64,000 nucleotides of DNA from an uncultured Pelagibacteraceae bacterium (GTDB lineage: Bacteria > Pseudomonadota > Alphaproteobacteria > Pelagibacterales > Pelagibacteraceae). Where the stretch lies: assembly GCA_902632935.1 (NCBI GenBank), contig CACPEJ010000003.1, positions 1-64,000 on the forward strand, read 5' to 3'. The translations under genes and the position numbers were made by a program. A model generated the notes under the pieces. That model was given only the letters and a program-made list of their open reading frames with translations. It ran no database searches and was not told where the DNA came from. Every line of letters begins with the position of its first letter. The first letter of the stretch is position 1. This document shows positions 49,285-60,329 of the stretch, in pieces.

Positions 49285-49547
49285 CTATCCCCTGAAGATT
49301 ATTCTTCCCTTAGTCAGATCATATGGGGTCATTTCTACTGTCACATTGTCACCCTGTAACACTCTAATTCTATTTTTTCAGTCTATAAGACTAGTCCCCA
49401 ACTAGTTAAAGTTGGGGACTAGCCCCGTAACTTTCCTGCAGTATGGGCGGTTACTGTATGCCCATTTTCTAATTGCACTCTAAACATAGCATTAGGTAAT
49501 AAATCAATAACTTTACCCTTAAATTCTAATAAGTCTTGTTTTGACAA
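49285..49547 (-). CDS. infA: Translation initiation factor IF-1, interrupted by a 47-nt insertion
   Basis: Part 1 (49425-49547) [M][40 protein letters not shown] and part 2 (49285-49377) [30 protein letters not shown]; together a 71-aa IF-1. Confidence 0.9.
49378..49424 (-). other. 47-nt hairpin-bearing insertion within infA
   Basis: Minus GG-CTAGTCCCCAACT-TTAACT-AGTTGGGGACTAG-TCTTATAGACTGA; perfect 13-bp stem; introduces an in-frame TAG and a frame change. Confidence 0.85.
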
Positions 49548-49549
49548 AT

Positions 49550-50833
49550 TTAGTTTCTCCTTATTCTTTTTTTTACAGATTGAGCATGTCCTGCTAACCC
49601 CTCGTAATTTGCAAGAGTTATAACTGATGGCCCAAGACTTTCAATACCCTTTTTTGATAAGTTTATGTAAGAAATTCTTTTATAAAATTCATTAACACTT
49701 ATACCGCTAGAATATTTCGCAGAGCCATTTGTTGGCAATATATGATTTGATCCAACGTTATAATCTGTCATTGCCATAACAGCATATTTTCCTAAGCATA
49801 TTGAACCAGAATTTTTAATTTTTGGTATAAAAGATTTGTAGTTTTTAACATTTAATTCCAAGTGTTCAGGTGCAATTTTATTTACGATACTAATAATTTT
49901 ACTATCGTTTGCTACATACATTAAAATTCCATTTCTCTTTAAACTTTTTTTTGCCACAGATTCTCTTGGAATACTTTTTAATTGTTTTGAAATTTCCATC
50001 TGGACTTTACTAATTAGTTTTTTGTCTTTTGAAATCAATATGCATTGTGCTTGAGGATCATGTTCTGCTTGACCGATTAAATCACTTGCAGCCCACTCAG
50101 GATTTGAGAATTTATCACAAACAATAGTTATTTCAGAAGGACCTGCCGTCATGCCTTCGATACCAACATCCCCAAAAACTTCTTTTTTTGCCGCTGCTAC
50201 ATATGAATTCCCGGGTCCAACTATTTTATCAACTCTTTTAATTTTTTTAGTTCCATAAGAGACAGCTGCTATAGCAGATGGACCACCAATAGAGTAAATT
50301 TCTTTAATTTTACATTTTCTTGCTGCGTATAAAACAGCCGGATTTTGATTTCCCTTGAAACCTGGGTTTATCATTACAATTCTTTTAACTCCCGCAACAA
50401 TTGCTGGTATAGCATTCATAAGCACACTTGATGGATAAGATACAAGTGAACCTGGAACATAAATTGCAACAGACTCTAAAGGTAAATATTTATATTCAAG
50501 TTTATTTTTGAATTTATCTGTATACGAAATATTCTTAAATTTTTGTAAGGAATGGAATTTATAAATTCGATTATAGGCTGTGTCGATTGCTTTCTTAACT
50601 TTAGGATTTAAAGACTTTATTAATTTATTAATTTTTGTAGCACTAGGTATAATTGTAGTATTTCGATTAAATTTCCTTTCATATTTAATTAATGCTTTAT
50701 CACCATTCTTTTTTACATCATTAATAATATTAGTTACAGAAACTTTGTCAGATTTTATACTTTTTCTCCTTTTAAAAAGTAAATAATCCAAATTTTTATC
50801 AAAATTCTTAGTTTTACTATTTAATATTTTCAT
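49550..50833 (-). CDS. hisD: Histidinol dehydrogenase
   Basis: [31 protein letters not shown]. Confidence 0.95.
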   Translation of the reverse strand: MKILNSKTKNFDKNLDYLLFKRRKSIKSDKVSVTNIINDVKKNGDKALIKYERKFNRNTTIIPSATKINKLIKSLNPKVKKAIDTAYNRIYKFHSLQKFKNISYTDKFKNKLEYKYLPLESVAIYVPGSLVSYPSSVLMNAIPAIVAGVKRIVMINPGFKGNQNPAVLYAARKCKIKEIYSIGGPSAIAAVSYGTKKIKRVDKIVGPGNSYVAAAKKEVFGDVGIEGMTAGPSEITIVCDKFSNPEWAASDLIGQAEHDPQAQCILISKDKKLISKVQMEISKQLKSIPRESVAKKSLKRNGILMYVANDSKIISIVNKIAPEHLELNVKNYKSFIPKIKNSGSICLGKYAVMAMTDYNVGSNHILPTNGSAKYSSGISVNEFYKRISYINLSKKGIESLGPSVITLANYEGLAGHAQSVKKRIRRN

Positions 50834-50835
50834 AA

Positions 50836-51228
50836 TTATTTAATTTCGTTTTGATCCTCAAGCCGCGCTTCGATAGTTTCTGTCGTCAAAGCTATGTGGG
50901 CATTATTATTAAAAATAAGATTTATTTCATAATCATCATTATTTTTCAAATAATCAATTCCAATTAATTCTAAAACTAAATCTTTGTTTGATTGATTGAT
51001 ATTTTTTGATCTTACTTTATCAACAAAATCAAATCGACAAATACTATTGATTTTCTTACCCTCTTGATCGGTTTCAATTTTAGTTCTTTCAATAGATAAT
51101 AAAAAAACCTTATTAGATGCTAGATACTTTATATCTGTCACTTTAACTTTTGCACCTGAACTACAAGCAGAAATCATTTGTAGCCCCTCTTGATCATTTG
51201 CAATTATTTTTGCTAAATATTTACTCAT
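50836..51228 (-). CDS. DUF2948 family protein
   Basis: Between hisD and murA as in other alphaproteobacteria; LISACSSGAKVKVTDIKYLA. Confidence 0.75.
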   Translation of the reverse strand: MSKYLAKIIANDQEGLQMISACSSGAKVKVTDIKYLASNKVFLLSIERTKIETDQEGKKINSICRFDFVDKVRSKNINQSNKDLVLELIGIDYLKNNDDYEINLIFNNNAHIALTTETIEARLEDQNEIK

Positions 51229-52487
51229 TATTTCAATCTTTTAATTTTAACACCAATTTTTTTTAATTTATTTTCAATATTTTCATATCCCCTTTCCAAG
51301 TGATAGACTCTTCCGACAATACTTTTACCATTCGCCACCATTGCGGCTAATACTAAAGCAACACTGGCTCGTAGGTCACTAGACATCAATTCAGCACCAA
51401 TAAATTTGGTATTGCCCTCAATTAATGCTTTATTGTTTTGAATATTTATTTTCGCGCCCAATCTTTGCAACTCAGCAACATGCATAAATCTATTCTCAAA
51501 AATACTTTCAGTTATAGAACTTTTCCCAACGCTCTTGCACATTAATACCATTAATTGAGCCTGAAGATCTGTTGGAATGCCTGGAAACTCTTTAGTTTTT
51601 ATATTTTTAATAGGTTTTATTTTGTCAGGTCCTTTTATAAAAATTTTGTTATCCAAAGTTTTAATCTTTGCCCCGACTTTTTTTAATAGTTCAATTTCGG
51701 TATTAATTATATTTGGGTCTAAATTTTTAATTTGTAGATTGCCTTTAGCAAGCGTTGCCGCTACACAAAAAGTTCCCGCCTCTATTCTATCAGCCATAAC
51801 TGTGTGACTTGTTTGATTGAGAGAATTAACTCCTATGATGGTGCAGGTTCTTCCAGACCATTTTATATTTGCACCTGCTTGACTTAAGAATTTTGTTAAA
51901 TCTTTAATTTCAGGTTCCACGGCACAATTTTTTAAAATTGTTTTACCTCTAGCTAAACATGCAGCTATTATAGAATTTTCTGTAGCGCCTACACTAATTT
52001 TAGGAAAATTTATTTTTTTGCCTTTAAGTCTTCCATTTGATTTGGCTAAAATATAACCATCTCGTATTTTATATTCCATTCCCAACTTCTTTAATGCACT
52101 AAGGTGATAATTTACAGGTCTTGCACCTATAAGACATCCGCCAGGCAAAGATGTTTTAGATTTATGAAATTTAGAAATTAATGGACCCAACACTAATATT
52201 GAACCTCTCATTGTTTTTACAAGTGAATAACTTGCAAAAGTTTTCATATTCTTTTTATTAATAATTTTTGCAGTTTTTCTGTCTTTAGATAAAGTTATTT
52301 TTGATCCAAGAGATTTTAATAAATTAAGCATAGTATCTATATCTCTTACTCTAGGTAAATTTTTAATAATTACTGGTTTGTCAAATAATAAAGTTGCTGC
52401 AAGAATTGGTAGAGATGCATTTTTAGAACCCGAAATCGAGACTTTACCCTTGATTTTACAAGGACCATTAATCAGAAATTTATCCAT
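51228..52487 (-). CDS. murA: UDP-N-acetylglucosamine 1-carboxyvinyltransferase
   Basis: SGSKNASLPILAATLL, GGCLIGARPV, FPGIPTDLQAQ. Confidence 0.95.
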   Translation of the reverse strand: MDKFLINGPCKIKGKVSISGSKNASLPILAATLLFDKPVIIKNLPRVRDIDTMLNLLKSLGSKITLSKDRKTAKIINKKNMKTFASYSLVKTMRGSILVLGPLISKFHKSKTSLPGGCLIGARPVNYHLSALKKLGMEYKIRDGYILAKSNGRLKGKKINFPKISVGATENSIIAACLARGKTILKNCAVEPEIKDLTKFLSQAGANIKWSGRTCTIIGVNSLNQTSHTVMADRIEAGTFCVAATLAKGNLQIKNLDPNIINTEIELLKKVGAKIKTLDNKIFIKGPDKIKPIKNIKTKEFPGIPTDLQAQLMVLMCKSVGKSSITESIFENRFMHVAELQRLGAKINIQNNKALIEGNTKFIGAELMSSDLRASVALVLAAMVANGKSIVGRVYHLERGYENIENKLKKIGVKIKRLK

Positions 52488-52490
52488 AAA

Positions 52491-53051
52491 TTACTTTTTT
52501 ATTTTAGCAACCTGTATGGTGGTTTGTCCCTGATATTTACCGTTTTTTGATTTATATGTCGTTTCTGGCTGGGTATCTGATTTAAAAAATAAAAATTGAG
52601 CAATACCCTCGTTTGAATAAATCTTTGCAGGATTAGGAGTTGTGTTGCTTAATTCGATAACAATATTACCTTCAAATTCATTTTCAATTGGCGTTACATT
52701 ACAAATAATTCCTGTTCTCGCATAAGTACTTTTTCCAACACAAATACAAAGGACATCTTTTGGAATTCTAAAATATTCAATGGTCTTTGCCAAAACAAAT
52801 GAATTTGGTGGAATTATACAATATGGCCCCTTTCGCTCAATAAAGTTTTCATCAGAAAAGTTTTTTGGATCCACTAACGAACTATTAACATTTGTAAATA
52901 TTCTATACTCGTCAGAAATTCTGACATCGTAACCCATGCTACTTAATCCATATGATATCTTTCCCTCAGAAACCTGATGATCCAAAAAAGGTTCAATCAT
53001 GTTATGCTCTTTACACATTTTTTTAATCCAAGTGTCAGGTTTAATAGACAT
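52491..53051 (-). CDS. dcd: dCTP deaminase
   Basis: [31 protein letters not shown]. Confidence 0.95.
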   Translation of the reverse strand: MSIKPDTWIKKMCKEHNMIEPFLDHQVSEGKISYGLSSMGYDVRISDEYRIFTNVNSSLVDPKNFSDENFIERKGPYCIIPPNSFVLAKTIEYFRIPKDVLCICVGKSTYARTGIICNVTPIENEFEGNIVIELSNTTPNPAKIYSNEGIAQFLFFKSDTQPETTYKSKNGKYQGQTTIQVAKIKK

Positions 53052-53166
53052 TACTTTTCTTTCTTTTTATTTTTTTTTGGAAAATTTTTCTTCTTTTTAA
53101 ATTGCCACGTAGTGCTATAGCCTCTCTATTTTTTCTCTCTTTTATTTTATCAATTTTTTCTTTCAC
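53041..53166 (-). CDS. Possible small basic protein (GTG start), 41 aa
   Basis: [41 protein letters not shown]; lies between dcd and the next ORF; boundaries uncertain because of A runs. Confidence 0.3.
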   Translation of the reverse strand: MKEKIDKIKERKNREAIALRGNLKRRKIFQKKIKRKKSNVY

Positions 53167-53363
53167 TCTTTGTTGGGATTTGTAAGGAAATCTAAAGTTA
53201 TTGGTTTAGATGCATCTAAAGCTTTATCCTTATTATCATCTTTTTTAGGGCCTTCTTTTGCTAATCTTTTTGCTTTTTTTTCAGCAAGTTTTCTTTCCCT
53301 TTTCGCTTGCTTTTCCATGAGCTTGGCACTTTTAGTTGATTTATAATCGTAATGAATACCCAT
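53163..53363 (-). CDS. Small Lys-rich hypothetical protein, 66 aa
   Basis: ORF MGIHYDYKSTKSAKLMEKQAKRERKLAEKKAKR... Confidence 0.65.
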   Translation of the reverse strand: MGIHYDYKSTKSAKLMEKQAKRERKLAEKKAKRLAKEGPKKDDNKDKALDASKPITLDFLTNPNKE

Positions 53364-53463
53364 AAAATTTCCTTGGTAAGATATAAATCATATTAATCAA
53401 AAAATTAAGGCAATAATTTGGAAAAAATGCTCTATTATCAATAAAAATAGAATTGATCCAAAT

Positions 53464-53537
53464 GCTCCTATAGTTAAATGGCATAACGTGTCCATGGTAA
53501 GGATAAATTCCAAGTTCGATTCTTGGTGGGAGCACCA
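53464..53537 (+). tRNA. tRNA-Thr(GGT)
   Basis: GCTCCTATAGTTAAATGGCATAACGTGTCCATGGTAAGGATAAATTCCAAGTTCGATTCTTGGTGGGAGCACCA; anticodon GGT, encoded CCA. Confidence 0.88.
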
Positions 53538-54263
53538 CTAATTTTTATAAAAAGACTTTCTAAGAAAAATTGTAATCAAGACTAAACTAAAAAAGGCTAA
53601 AATTGGAATATATATTTCAGGTGAATAAATTATATCTGTAATTTTAGGAACTTCTGAATTTTGTTCTATTACTTTTTCCAGACCACTACCTAAAGAAACA
53701 GCTAAAAAAATTTGAGGTATAATTCCTATTAATGATGCGAAAAAAAAATTTTTTACCCTTACATCAAAAATTGTAGGCAAAATGCAACTAAGTTGCCAAG
53801 GTATTCCTCCAATAAATCTATATACTAAAAGATAATAAAATTCAGACTTTTTAAATTTTCTCTCTAAATTTTGATATCTGTTTAAAAATTTATCTCTAAT
53901 TAGATCTTTTAAAAAATAGTTTCCAAAAATATATAGAAATGTTGCACCAACACTCATACCTATGACCACAATTATAGTACCCAGCCATTTGCCAAACATA
54001 AATCCTCCTAGTAATGCAATTGGAGAACCAAAACCTAAAAATGGGAAAACCCATAATATTGTGAAAATTAAAAAAATTATGGATATTAAAAACAAATTAG
54101 AATTTTTTAATTTTAGAAAATACAATCTGTTTTCTTTAATGAAGTCATAAGAAGTAATTTCTTGAATACTAAATTTTGAAAAAAACAATAACACAAATAT
54201 AGTAAGTAAAACCAAGTATGATAAACCTATTATTATTTTAGTTTTCTTAGCTTTTTCCATCAT
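53538..54263 (-). CDS. TVP38/TMEM64 (VTT domain) family membrane protein
   Basis: GFGSPIALLGGFMFGKWLGTI...RFIGGIPWQLSCILP; multiple TM. Confidence 0.85.
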   Translation of the reverse strand: MMEKAKKTKIIIGLSYLVLLTIFVLLFFSKFSIQEITSYDFIKENRLYFLKLKNSNLFLISIIFLIFTILWVFPFLGFGSPIALLGGFMFGKWLGTIIVVIGMSVGATFLYIFGNYFLKDLIRDKFLNRYQNLERKFKKSEFYYLLVYRFIGGIPWQLSCILPTIFDVRVKNFFFASLIGIIPQIFLAVSLGSGLEKVIEQNSEVPKITDIIYSPEIYIPILAFFSLVLITIFLRKSFYKN

Positions 54264-54351
54264 GGTTAATGGTATTTATAAATCTTCTATTTGCTATTTA
54301 TATATTTAATTATTATAAAGGGCGAAATTTTATATAAATTTAACCGCTTTT

Positions 54352-54513
54352 ATGAAAAGAACATATCAACCATCTAGGAAAAAAAGAAGCCGAACCCATG
54401 GTTTTAGATCAAAAATGAAAACCAAGGGAGGCAGAAAACTTTTAAAAAGAAGAAGAGCTAGAGGAAGAAAAAATTTAACAGTATCCTCAACTGTTAAAAG
54501 AAGAAGAAAATAA
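54352..54513 (+). CDS. rpmH: 50S ribosomal protein L34
   Basis: [53 protein letters not shown]; absent from the supplied ORF track. Confidence 0.97.
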   Translation: MKRTYQPSRKKRSRTHGFRSKMKTKGGRKLLKRRRARGRKNLTVSSTVKRRRK

Positions 54514-54523
54514 AGCCAACTCA

Positions 54524-54865
54524 ATGAAAAGCAAAATTGTTGCTCTTTCAAAGAATGAAGACTTTAAAACTTTACTCAAAAAGAAAAAAGTATCAAACAG
54601 ATATGTAACAATTTTTTTTGGTAATATTAATAAAAAAAATAATCAGAAACTTAATATTTCTTTTGTAACTAAGAAGAAGATAGGAAATGCTGTAAAGAGA
54701 AACAAGATAAAGAGGAGACTAAGGAATATTATGAATGATGCTGTTAAAGAAATATCTCTAAAATATCACTATTCATATCTTGTTATTGCTAAGTCAACTA
54801 TGCTAAATAATGAATTTAAAATTATAAAAGAAACCTTATTTCAGGATTTTAAAAAAATTAAATAA
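54524..54865 (+). CDS. rnpA: Ribonuclease P protein component
   Basis: [21 protein letters not shown]; follows rpmH. Confidence 0.93.
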   Translation: MKSKIVALSKNEDFKTLLKKKKVSNRYVTIFFGNINKKNNQKLNISFVTKKKIGNAVKRNKIKRRLRNIMNDAVKEISLKYHYSYLVIAKSTMLNNEFKIIKETLFQDFKKIK

Positions 54866-55104
54866 TGAACATTTTTACAATTATATTTATAAAATTAATT
54901 CAGGCTTACAAATACCTAATAAGTCCATTACTAGGTAACTCTTGTAGGTACTTTCCATCTTGTTCCGATTATAGCATTGAGGCATTAAAAACTTATGGTT
55001 TTTTTAAGGGTGGATATTTAAGTTTAAAAAGGATTCTTTCATGCCACCCTTTTAAAGAAGGTGGAATTGATCCTGTAAAAAAAGAAATAAAAATTAAAAA
55101 ATAA
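54865..55104 (+). CDS. yidD: Membrane protein insertion efficiency factor YidD
   Basis: [38 protein letters not shown]. Confidence 0.95.
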   Translation: MNIFTIIFIKLIQAYKYLISPLLGNSCRYFPSCSDYSIEALKTYGFFKGGYLSLKRILSCHPFKEGGIDPVKKEIKIKK

Positions 55105-56783
55105 TGGACTCTAAAAATACAATAGCAGCTATAGCTTTATCATCTGCTGTAATTGTTTTATGGGCATTATTCTTTGTTCCAGAAAAATCAACAGTGAATC
55201 AAAATATTGTTGAAAAAAAAAAAATTGAACAAAGCGGTGATGCACCAAGTTTAGAACAAAAGGAAACACAAATTACAATTTCACGAGATGATGCATTAAA
55301 ACAAAGTGAAAGAATTCAATTTGAAAATGAAAATATTATAGGTTCAATATCATTAAAAGGTGCATCAATAGATGATTTAACTTTCAAGAATTATAAAGTA
55401 ACCCTTGATAATGAAAAAAGAGTAACTTTATTAGGACCTCGAAATATTAAAGAAGGATATCTAATAGATAGTGGTTTTGTTACTTCTGATAAAAATGTTG
55501 ATGTTCCTAACTCAGATACAATTTGGTCAATAGAAGGTAACAACAAACTCACAGACGGGTCTCCAATAAAACTAACATGGTCCAACGAACAGGGCCTAAA
55601 ATTTGAAAAAGTAATATCTTTAGATGATAAATATCTTTTTACAGTTAAACAAAAAATAATTAATGAGAGTAATAATAAATATGATTTTTACTCATATGGA
55701 CAAATAATAAGAAATGAAATTCCGGAAATAATTGACTTTTTAATTCTTCATGAAGGACTCATTGCAACTTTAGATGATGAATTAATAGAGGAGGATTATG
55801 ATGATATTCAAGAAAAGAAGTTTACTAAAGTAGCTAATAAAGGGTGGTTAGGGATAAGTGATAAATATTGGATTACTTCCTTAATACCACCAAAAGATAA
55901 AGAGTTTAAAACAACATTCGACTATAAAAATAAATTTAGAGCAAATTTTATTTCTACAGATCCTTTGGCATTAAATGAAAAAAGTTTAATTGAAGAAGAA
56001 TTACAAATTATCGTTGCTGCAAAAAGAGTGGATGTGATAGACGGATATGCTGAAAAACTCAACATAGATAAATTTGATTTAGTTATTGATTGGGGATTTT
56101 TGTACTTCATAACCAAACCTCTATTTTATGGAATTGATTATTTCTTTAAACTACTTGGAAACTATGGTTTGGCAATTATAGCTATCACTATTTGTATTCG
56201 TTTAGTTTTTTTCCCATTAGCTAATTTCTCATTTAAAAGCATGGCAAAAATGAAAGTTCTTCAACCAGAAATGGTTCGTTTAAAAGAGCTGCACAAAAAT
56301 GATAAAATGAAACTTCAACAAGAAATGATGGCTCTATACAAAAAGGAAAAAGTAAACCCTATGTCAGGTTGTTTGCCAATTCTTGTTCAAATACCTGTAT
56401 TTTTTGCATTATACAAAGTTTTGTTTGTCACTATTGAAATGAGACAAATGCCATTCTATGGATGGATTCATGATTTAAGTGAGAGAGATCCTACAAGTAT
56501 ATTTAATATTTTTGGTTTATTGCCCTACGACGTCCCAAGTTTCTTGGTTATTGGAGCTTGGCCAGTAGCTATGGGAGTTTCGATGTGGGTGCAACAAAAA
56601 TTAAATCCCGCACCTACTGATCCAATGCAGGCTAAAATTTTTGCTTTCTTTCCACTTTTCTTAACTGTAATACTCGCACCATTTCCAAGCGGGTTAGTTA
56701 TTTACTGGACCGTTAATAATATTTTAACAATGGCTCAGCAAGTATTTATTATGAGAAGAACAACAGTCAAAACGACAACCTAA
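55104..56783 (+). CDS. yidC: Membrane protein insertase YidC
   Basis: YidC N-terminal and C-terminal domains; KMKVLQPEM, GCLPILVQIPVFFALY. Confidence 0.96.
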   Translation: MDSKNTIAAIALSSAVIVLWALFFVPEKSTVNQNIVEKKKIEQSGDAPSLEQKETQITISRDDALKQSERIQFENENIIGSISLKGASIDDLTFKNYKVTLDNEKRVTLLGPRNIKEGYLIDSGFVTSDKNVDVPNSDTIWSIEGNNKLTDGSPIKLTWSNEQGLKFEKVISLDDKYLFTVKQKIINESNNKYDFYSYGQIIRNEIPEIIDFLILHEGLIATLDDELIEEDYDDIQEKKFTKVANKGWLGISDKYWITSLIPPKDKEFKTTFDYKNKFRANFISTDPLALNEKSLIEEELQIIVAAKRVDVIDGYAEKLNIDKFDLVIDWGFLYFITKPLFYGIDYFFKLLGNYGLAIIAITICIRLVFFPLANFSFKSMAKMKVLQPEMVRLKELHKNDKMKLQQEMMALYKKEKVNPMSGCLPILVQIPVFFALYKVLFVTIEMRQMPFYGWIHDLSERDPTSIFNIFGLLPYDVPSFLVIGAWPVAMGVSMWVQQKLNPAPTDPMQAKIFAFFPLFLTVILAPFPSGLVIYWTVNNILTMAQQVFIMRRTTVKTTT

Positions 56784-56804
56784 ATTTTGATTTAAAATAA
56801 ATTA

Positions 56805-57653
56805 ATGGACTTAAAAAAAATTCTTCCTGAAAACGGACCCCCAATAAACGAGGTTAATAAATATATAGAAAAATATAAAAATGACCTGATTGTCATCAAA
56901 TATGGAGGAAATGTTTTAATTGATAGAAATATCTTTGATAATTTTATTACTGATTTAAGTATCTTAAATAAATTAGGTCTTTCAGTTATTGTAGTTCATG
57001 GTGGAGGTCCAAGGATCAAGAGAGAATTAGAAAAATCTAATATTCAATCAAAATTTATAAGAGGTTTAAGAATCACTGATGAAAAAATTATAAACATTGT
57101 TGAGTCAGTCTTAATAGATTTTAACAATGATATTGTAAGCTCTTTGAACAAAAAAAATACAAAAGCGGTCTCTATCCACACTAAAAAAGATAATATTATT
57201 GAGGTCGTACCAGAGGCAAAAGAATTAGGTTTTGTTGGTCTACCAAATAAGATTAATAACGATATTTTATTAGATATAATTCGACAAAATAAAATACCAA
57301 TTATTTCACCACTAGGCTTAGATAAGAATAATCAAACACATAATATTAATGGTGATACTGCGGCAATGGCTGTAGCCAAATCTGTCAAATCAAGAAGATT
57401 ACTATTGATGACAAATGTTGATGGTGTTTTAAATAAAGAAAAAAAACTTATAGATGAAATATCCTCATCCGAAATATTAGAAATGGTAAAAGATGAGACA
57501 ATCACTGAAGGAATGATACCTAAAATAAATGCTTGTCTAGATGCTGTTAATAATGGAGTTACAGCAGCAGGTATAATTAATGGTACAAAACAGCATTCTT
57601 GTTTATGGGAAATTTTCTCAGACAAGGGATCAGGTACATTAATAAGAAAATGA
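56805..57653 (+). CDS. argB: Acetylglutamate kinase
   Basis: IVIKYGGNVL, VVHGGGPRI, INGDTAAMAVA. Confidence 0.95.
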   Translation: MDLKKILPENGPPINEVNKYIEKYKNDLIVIKYGGNVLIDRNIFDNFITDLSILNKLGLSVIVVHGGGPRIKRELEKSNIQSKFIRGLRITDEKIINIVESVLIDFNNDIVSSLNKKNTKAVSIHTKKDNIIEVVPEAKELGFVGLPNKINNDILLDIIRQNKIPIISPLGLDKNNQTHNINGDTAAMAVAKSVKSRRLLLMTNVDGVLNKEKKLIDEISSSEILEMVKDETITEGMIPKINACLDAVNNGVTAAGIINGTKQHSCLWEIFSDKGSGTLIRK

Positions 57654-58339
57654 ACTTAAAAGAAAAAAAATATTTGCTACTTGATCTTGATGGTGTTTGT
57701 TATGGAAAGCATAATAACTATTCTTTAGAGCGTGTATTTGGTCAAGTTTCAAAGAGGATGACTCAATTTATATCTGAAAAACTTAAAATTGATAAAGATA
57801 AAGCTAAAGAATTACAAACAAATTATTTCTATAAATATAATACATCATTAAGAGGATTAATGGTCCATAATGGAATATCACCAGATGAATTTTTATCTTA
57901 CGTCCATGAAATTGATTTATCATTTATGAAAGAAGATAAAATTATGAGAAATGAGCTTAAACAATTAGATATGGAAAAATTTATTTTCACCAATGGTAGT
58001 GCTGAACATGCTGCTAATATTTTAACTCACTTGGGTGTGTATGATTTGTTTGGAAGAGATAAGGTTTTTGATATTAAAGATGCTGGTTATGTACCTAAAC
58101 CAGAAGCAGAAACCTTCGACTTAATGGTAAAAAAATTTGGTATAAATCCAAAAGAGACTATTTACATTGAAGATATAGCTAAAAATTTAAGTATAGGTCA
58201 CGAACGAGGTTGTACAACCGTTTGGTTAATTAATGATGAGCATTTTGGAAAAATGGATGCAGACAAAGATTTTATTTCACACAAAATTGAAAATCTGTCT
58301 TTATTTCTAAAAGAAATAAGGCTATTAAAAAGTAATTAA
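57650..58339 (+). CDS. HAD-family pyrimidine 5'-nucleotidase-like hydrolase
   Basis: [33 protein letters not shown]; start moved to ATG at 57650. Confidence 0.88.
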   Translation: MNLKEKKYLLLDLDGVCYGKHNNYSLERVFGQVSKRMTQFISEKLKIDKDKAKELQTNYFYKYNTSLRGLMVHNGISPDEFLSYVHEIDLSFMKEDKIMRNELKQLDMEKFIFTNGSAEHAANILTHLGVYDLFGRDKVFDIKDAGYVPKPEAETFDLMVKKFGINPKETIYIEDIAKNLSIGHERGCTTVWLINDEHFGKMDADKDFISHKIENLSLFLKEIRLLKSN

Positions 58340-58341
58340 TT

Positions 58342-59169
58342 ATGTCTTTAGAAAAAATAATCAATGATGCTTGGGAAAATAAAGATCAGGTAAACCAAAA
58401 TTCTGATCAAAATTTAAAAGATGCTATTAACCAAGTTATTGCTGATTTAGATAGTGGTAAATCAAGAGTTGCTGAGAAAATAAATGGAGAATGGGTAACT
58501 CATCAGCACCTTAAGAAAGCTATAATGTTAAGTTTTAGAATTTACCCAATGGAAAATTTAAATGGTCCTTATAGTAGTTGGTATGATAAATCACATTTAT
58601 TAAAAGGTAAAACTGCAGGATGGACCAAAGCTGATCATGAAAAAGCAGGTTTTAGAATGGTTCCGAACTCACCAGTAAGAAAAGGTTCATTTGTCGGAAA
58701 AAATGCTGTTCTTATGCCATGTTATGTAAACATTGGAGCTTATATTGACGAAGGAACGATGATTGATACTTTTGCAAGAGCTGGTAGTTGTTGTCAGATA
58801 GGTAAGAATTGCCATATTTCTGCAGGATCGGGTGTTGGTGGAGTTCTAGAGCCCGCGCAAGCTTTACCAACAATCATAGAGGATAATGTATTTCTTGGAG
58901 CGATGTCAGAGGTAGTTGAAGGCGTAATTGTTGGAGAAGGTTCAGTTTTAAGTATGGGTATGTATATTGGTCAATCAACTAAAATAGTTGAAAGGAAAAC
59001 TGGGAAAATTACTTATGGTAAAATACCTCCTTATTCAGTTGTAGTTCCAGGCTCGTTACCTGATAAAAATAATTCTTCTGCACCCTCCTTGTATTGTGCA
59101 GTAATAATTAAACAAGTTGATGAAAAAACAAGATCTAAAACTTCTATTAACGACCTCTTAAGAGACTAA
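58342..59169 (+). CDS. dapD: 2,3,4,5-tetrahydropyridine-2,6-dicarboxylate N-succinyltransferase
   Basis: [39 protein letters not shown]. Confidence 0.96.
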   Translation: MSLEKIINDAWENKDQVNQNSDQNLKDAINQVIADLDSGKSRVAEKINGEWVTHQHLKKAIMLSFRIYPMENLNGPYSSWYDKSHLLKGKTAGWTKADHEKAGFRMVPNSPVRKGSFVGKNAVLMPCYVNIGAYIDEGTMIDTFARAGSCCQIGKNCHISAGSGVGGVLEPAQALPTIIEDNVFLGAMSEVVEGVIVGEGSVLSMGMYIGQSTKIVERKTGKITYGKIPPYSVVVPGSLPDKNNSSAPSLYCAVIIKQVDEKTRSKTSINDLLRD

Positions 59170-59171
59170 AA

Positions 59172-60329
59172 ATGAAAACTTTAAATGAGTTAAAATTAGC
59201 TAAAGAGCTAATCAGATTTCCTTCTATCACTCCAGTTGATGCTGGGGTAATGAAATTTTTAGAAAAAAAATTAAAAAAATTAGGTTTCAAAACAAAAATA
59301 TTGGAATTTAAAGAAAGAGGATTTCAGCCTGTAAAAAACTTGTATGCAAGATTAGGATCTAAGAAACCGAATTTTATGTTTGCAGGACATGTTGATATTG
59401 TCCCTCCAGGAAACATTACGGATTGGACAGTAAATCCATTTAAACCATCTGTCAAAAAAGGCCATTTAATTGGGAGAGGTGCAAATGATATGAAAAGCTC
59501 TGTTGCAGCTTTTGTGTCTGCTGTAAGCACTTTTCTATCAAAAAATAGAAAATTCAACGGATCAATAAGTTTACTTATTACTGGAGATGAAGAAGGTGAT
59601 GCAGTAAATGGCACCAAAAAAGTTGTAGATTATTTAAAAAAAAGGAAAGAGAAAATTAACTTTTGTCTTGTTGGTGAACCAACAAATCCAAATAAATTAG
59701 GTGAAATGATAAAGATTGGACGTAGGGGTAGTTTAACTGGTAAATTAAATATTTTTGGTCAGCAAGGCCATGTCGCATATCCTCATAGAGCTAATAATCC
59801 CTCAACTATAATTGTAAAAATTTTAAAAGAATTAAAAGATATTAAATTTGATAGAGGATCAAAAAACTTCCAACCTACAAACTTAGAGGTTACAAAAATA
59901 AATATAAATAATAACGCTGATAATGTTATCCCGGCTATGGCTGAGGCAACATTTAATATAAGGTTTAATAATAAACATTCGTCAAATTCTATTAAAAATA
60001 GACTTAATAAAATTTTTAAAAAAATAACCAAGAAAAATAAATCAAAATTTAAAATTGATTATAGAGTTTCAGGTGAGGCATTTCTAACAAAGCCAAATGA
60101 GACAACGCACATGATACAAAATATCATAAAAAAAGTGACCAAAATTAAACCAAAGCTATCTACTACAGGTGGAACCTCAGATTTAAGATTCATAAGAAAA
60201 ATATCACCTGGATTAGAATTTGGACTTGTTGGAAAAACAATGCATAAAGTTGATGAAGCCGTATCTTTAAAAGATTTGAAAAATCTTAAGAAAATTTATG
60301 AAAACATTTTAATAAATTATTTTAAATGA
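59172..60329 (+). CDS. dapE: Succinyl-diaminopimelate desuccinylase
   Basis: FAGHVDIVPPG, GRGANDMKSSVAAF, STTGGTSDLRF. Confidence 0.95.
   Translation: MKTLNELKLAKELIRFPSITPVDAGVMKFLEKKLKKLGFKTKILEFKERGFQPVKNLYARLGSKKPNFMFAGHVDIVPPGNITDWTVNPFKPSVKKGHLIGRGANDMKSSVAAFVSAVSTFLSKNRKFNGSISLLITGDEEGDAVNGTKKVVDYLKKRKEKINFCLVGEPTNPNKLGEMIKIGRRGSLTGKLNIFGQQGHVAYPHRANNPSTIIVKILKELKDIKFDRGSKNFQPTNLEVTKININNNADNVIPAMAEATFNIRFNNKHSSNSIKNRLNKIFKKITKKNKSKFKIDYRVSGEAFLTKPNETTHMIQNIIKKVTKIKPKLSTTGGTSDLRFIRKISPGLEFGLVGKTMHKVDEAVSLKDLKNLKKIYENILINYFK

Noticed and set aside
49378-49424. Firm claim of T4 gene 60-style ribosomal bypass in infA
   Set aside because: No matching take-off and landing triplets give the expected protein; kept only as one hypothesis.
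53341-53538. 65-aa ORF MVLPPRIELGIYPYHGHVMPFNYR...
   Set aside because: It is the antisense of tRNA-Thr, a common false-ORF pattern.
57599-57649. N-terminal extension of the HAD hydrolase
   Set aside because: Overlaps argB; the DLDGVCYG protein naturally starts at ATG 57650.
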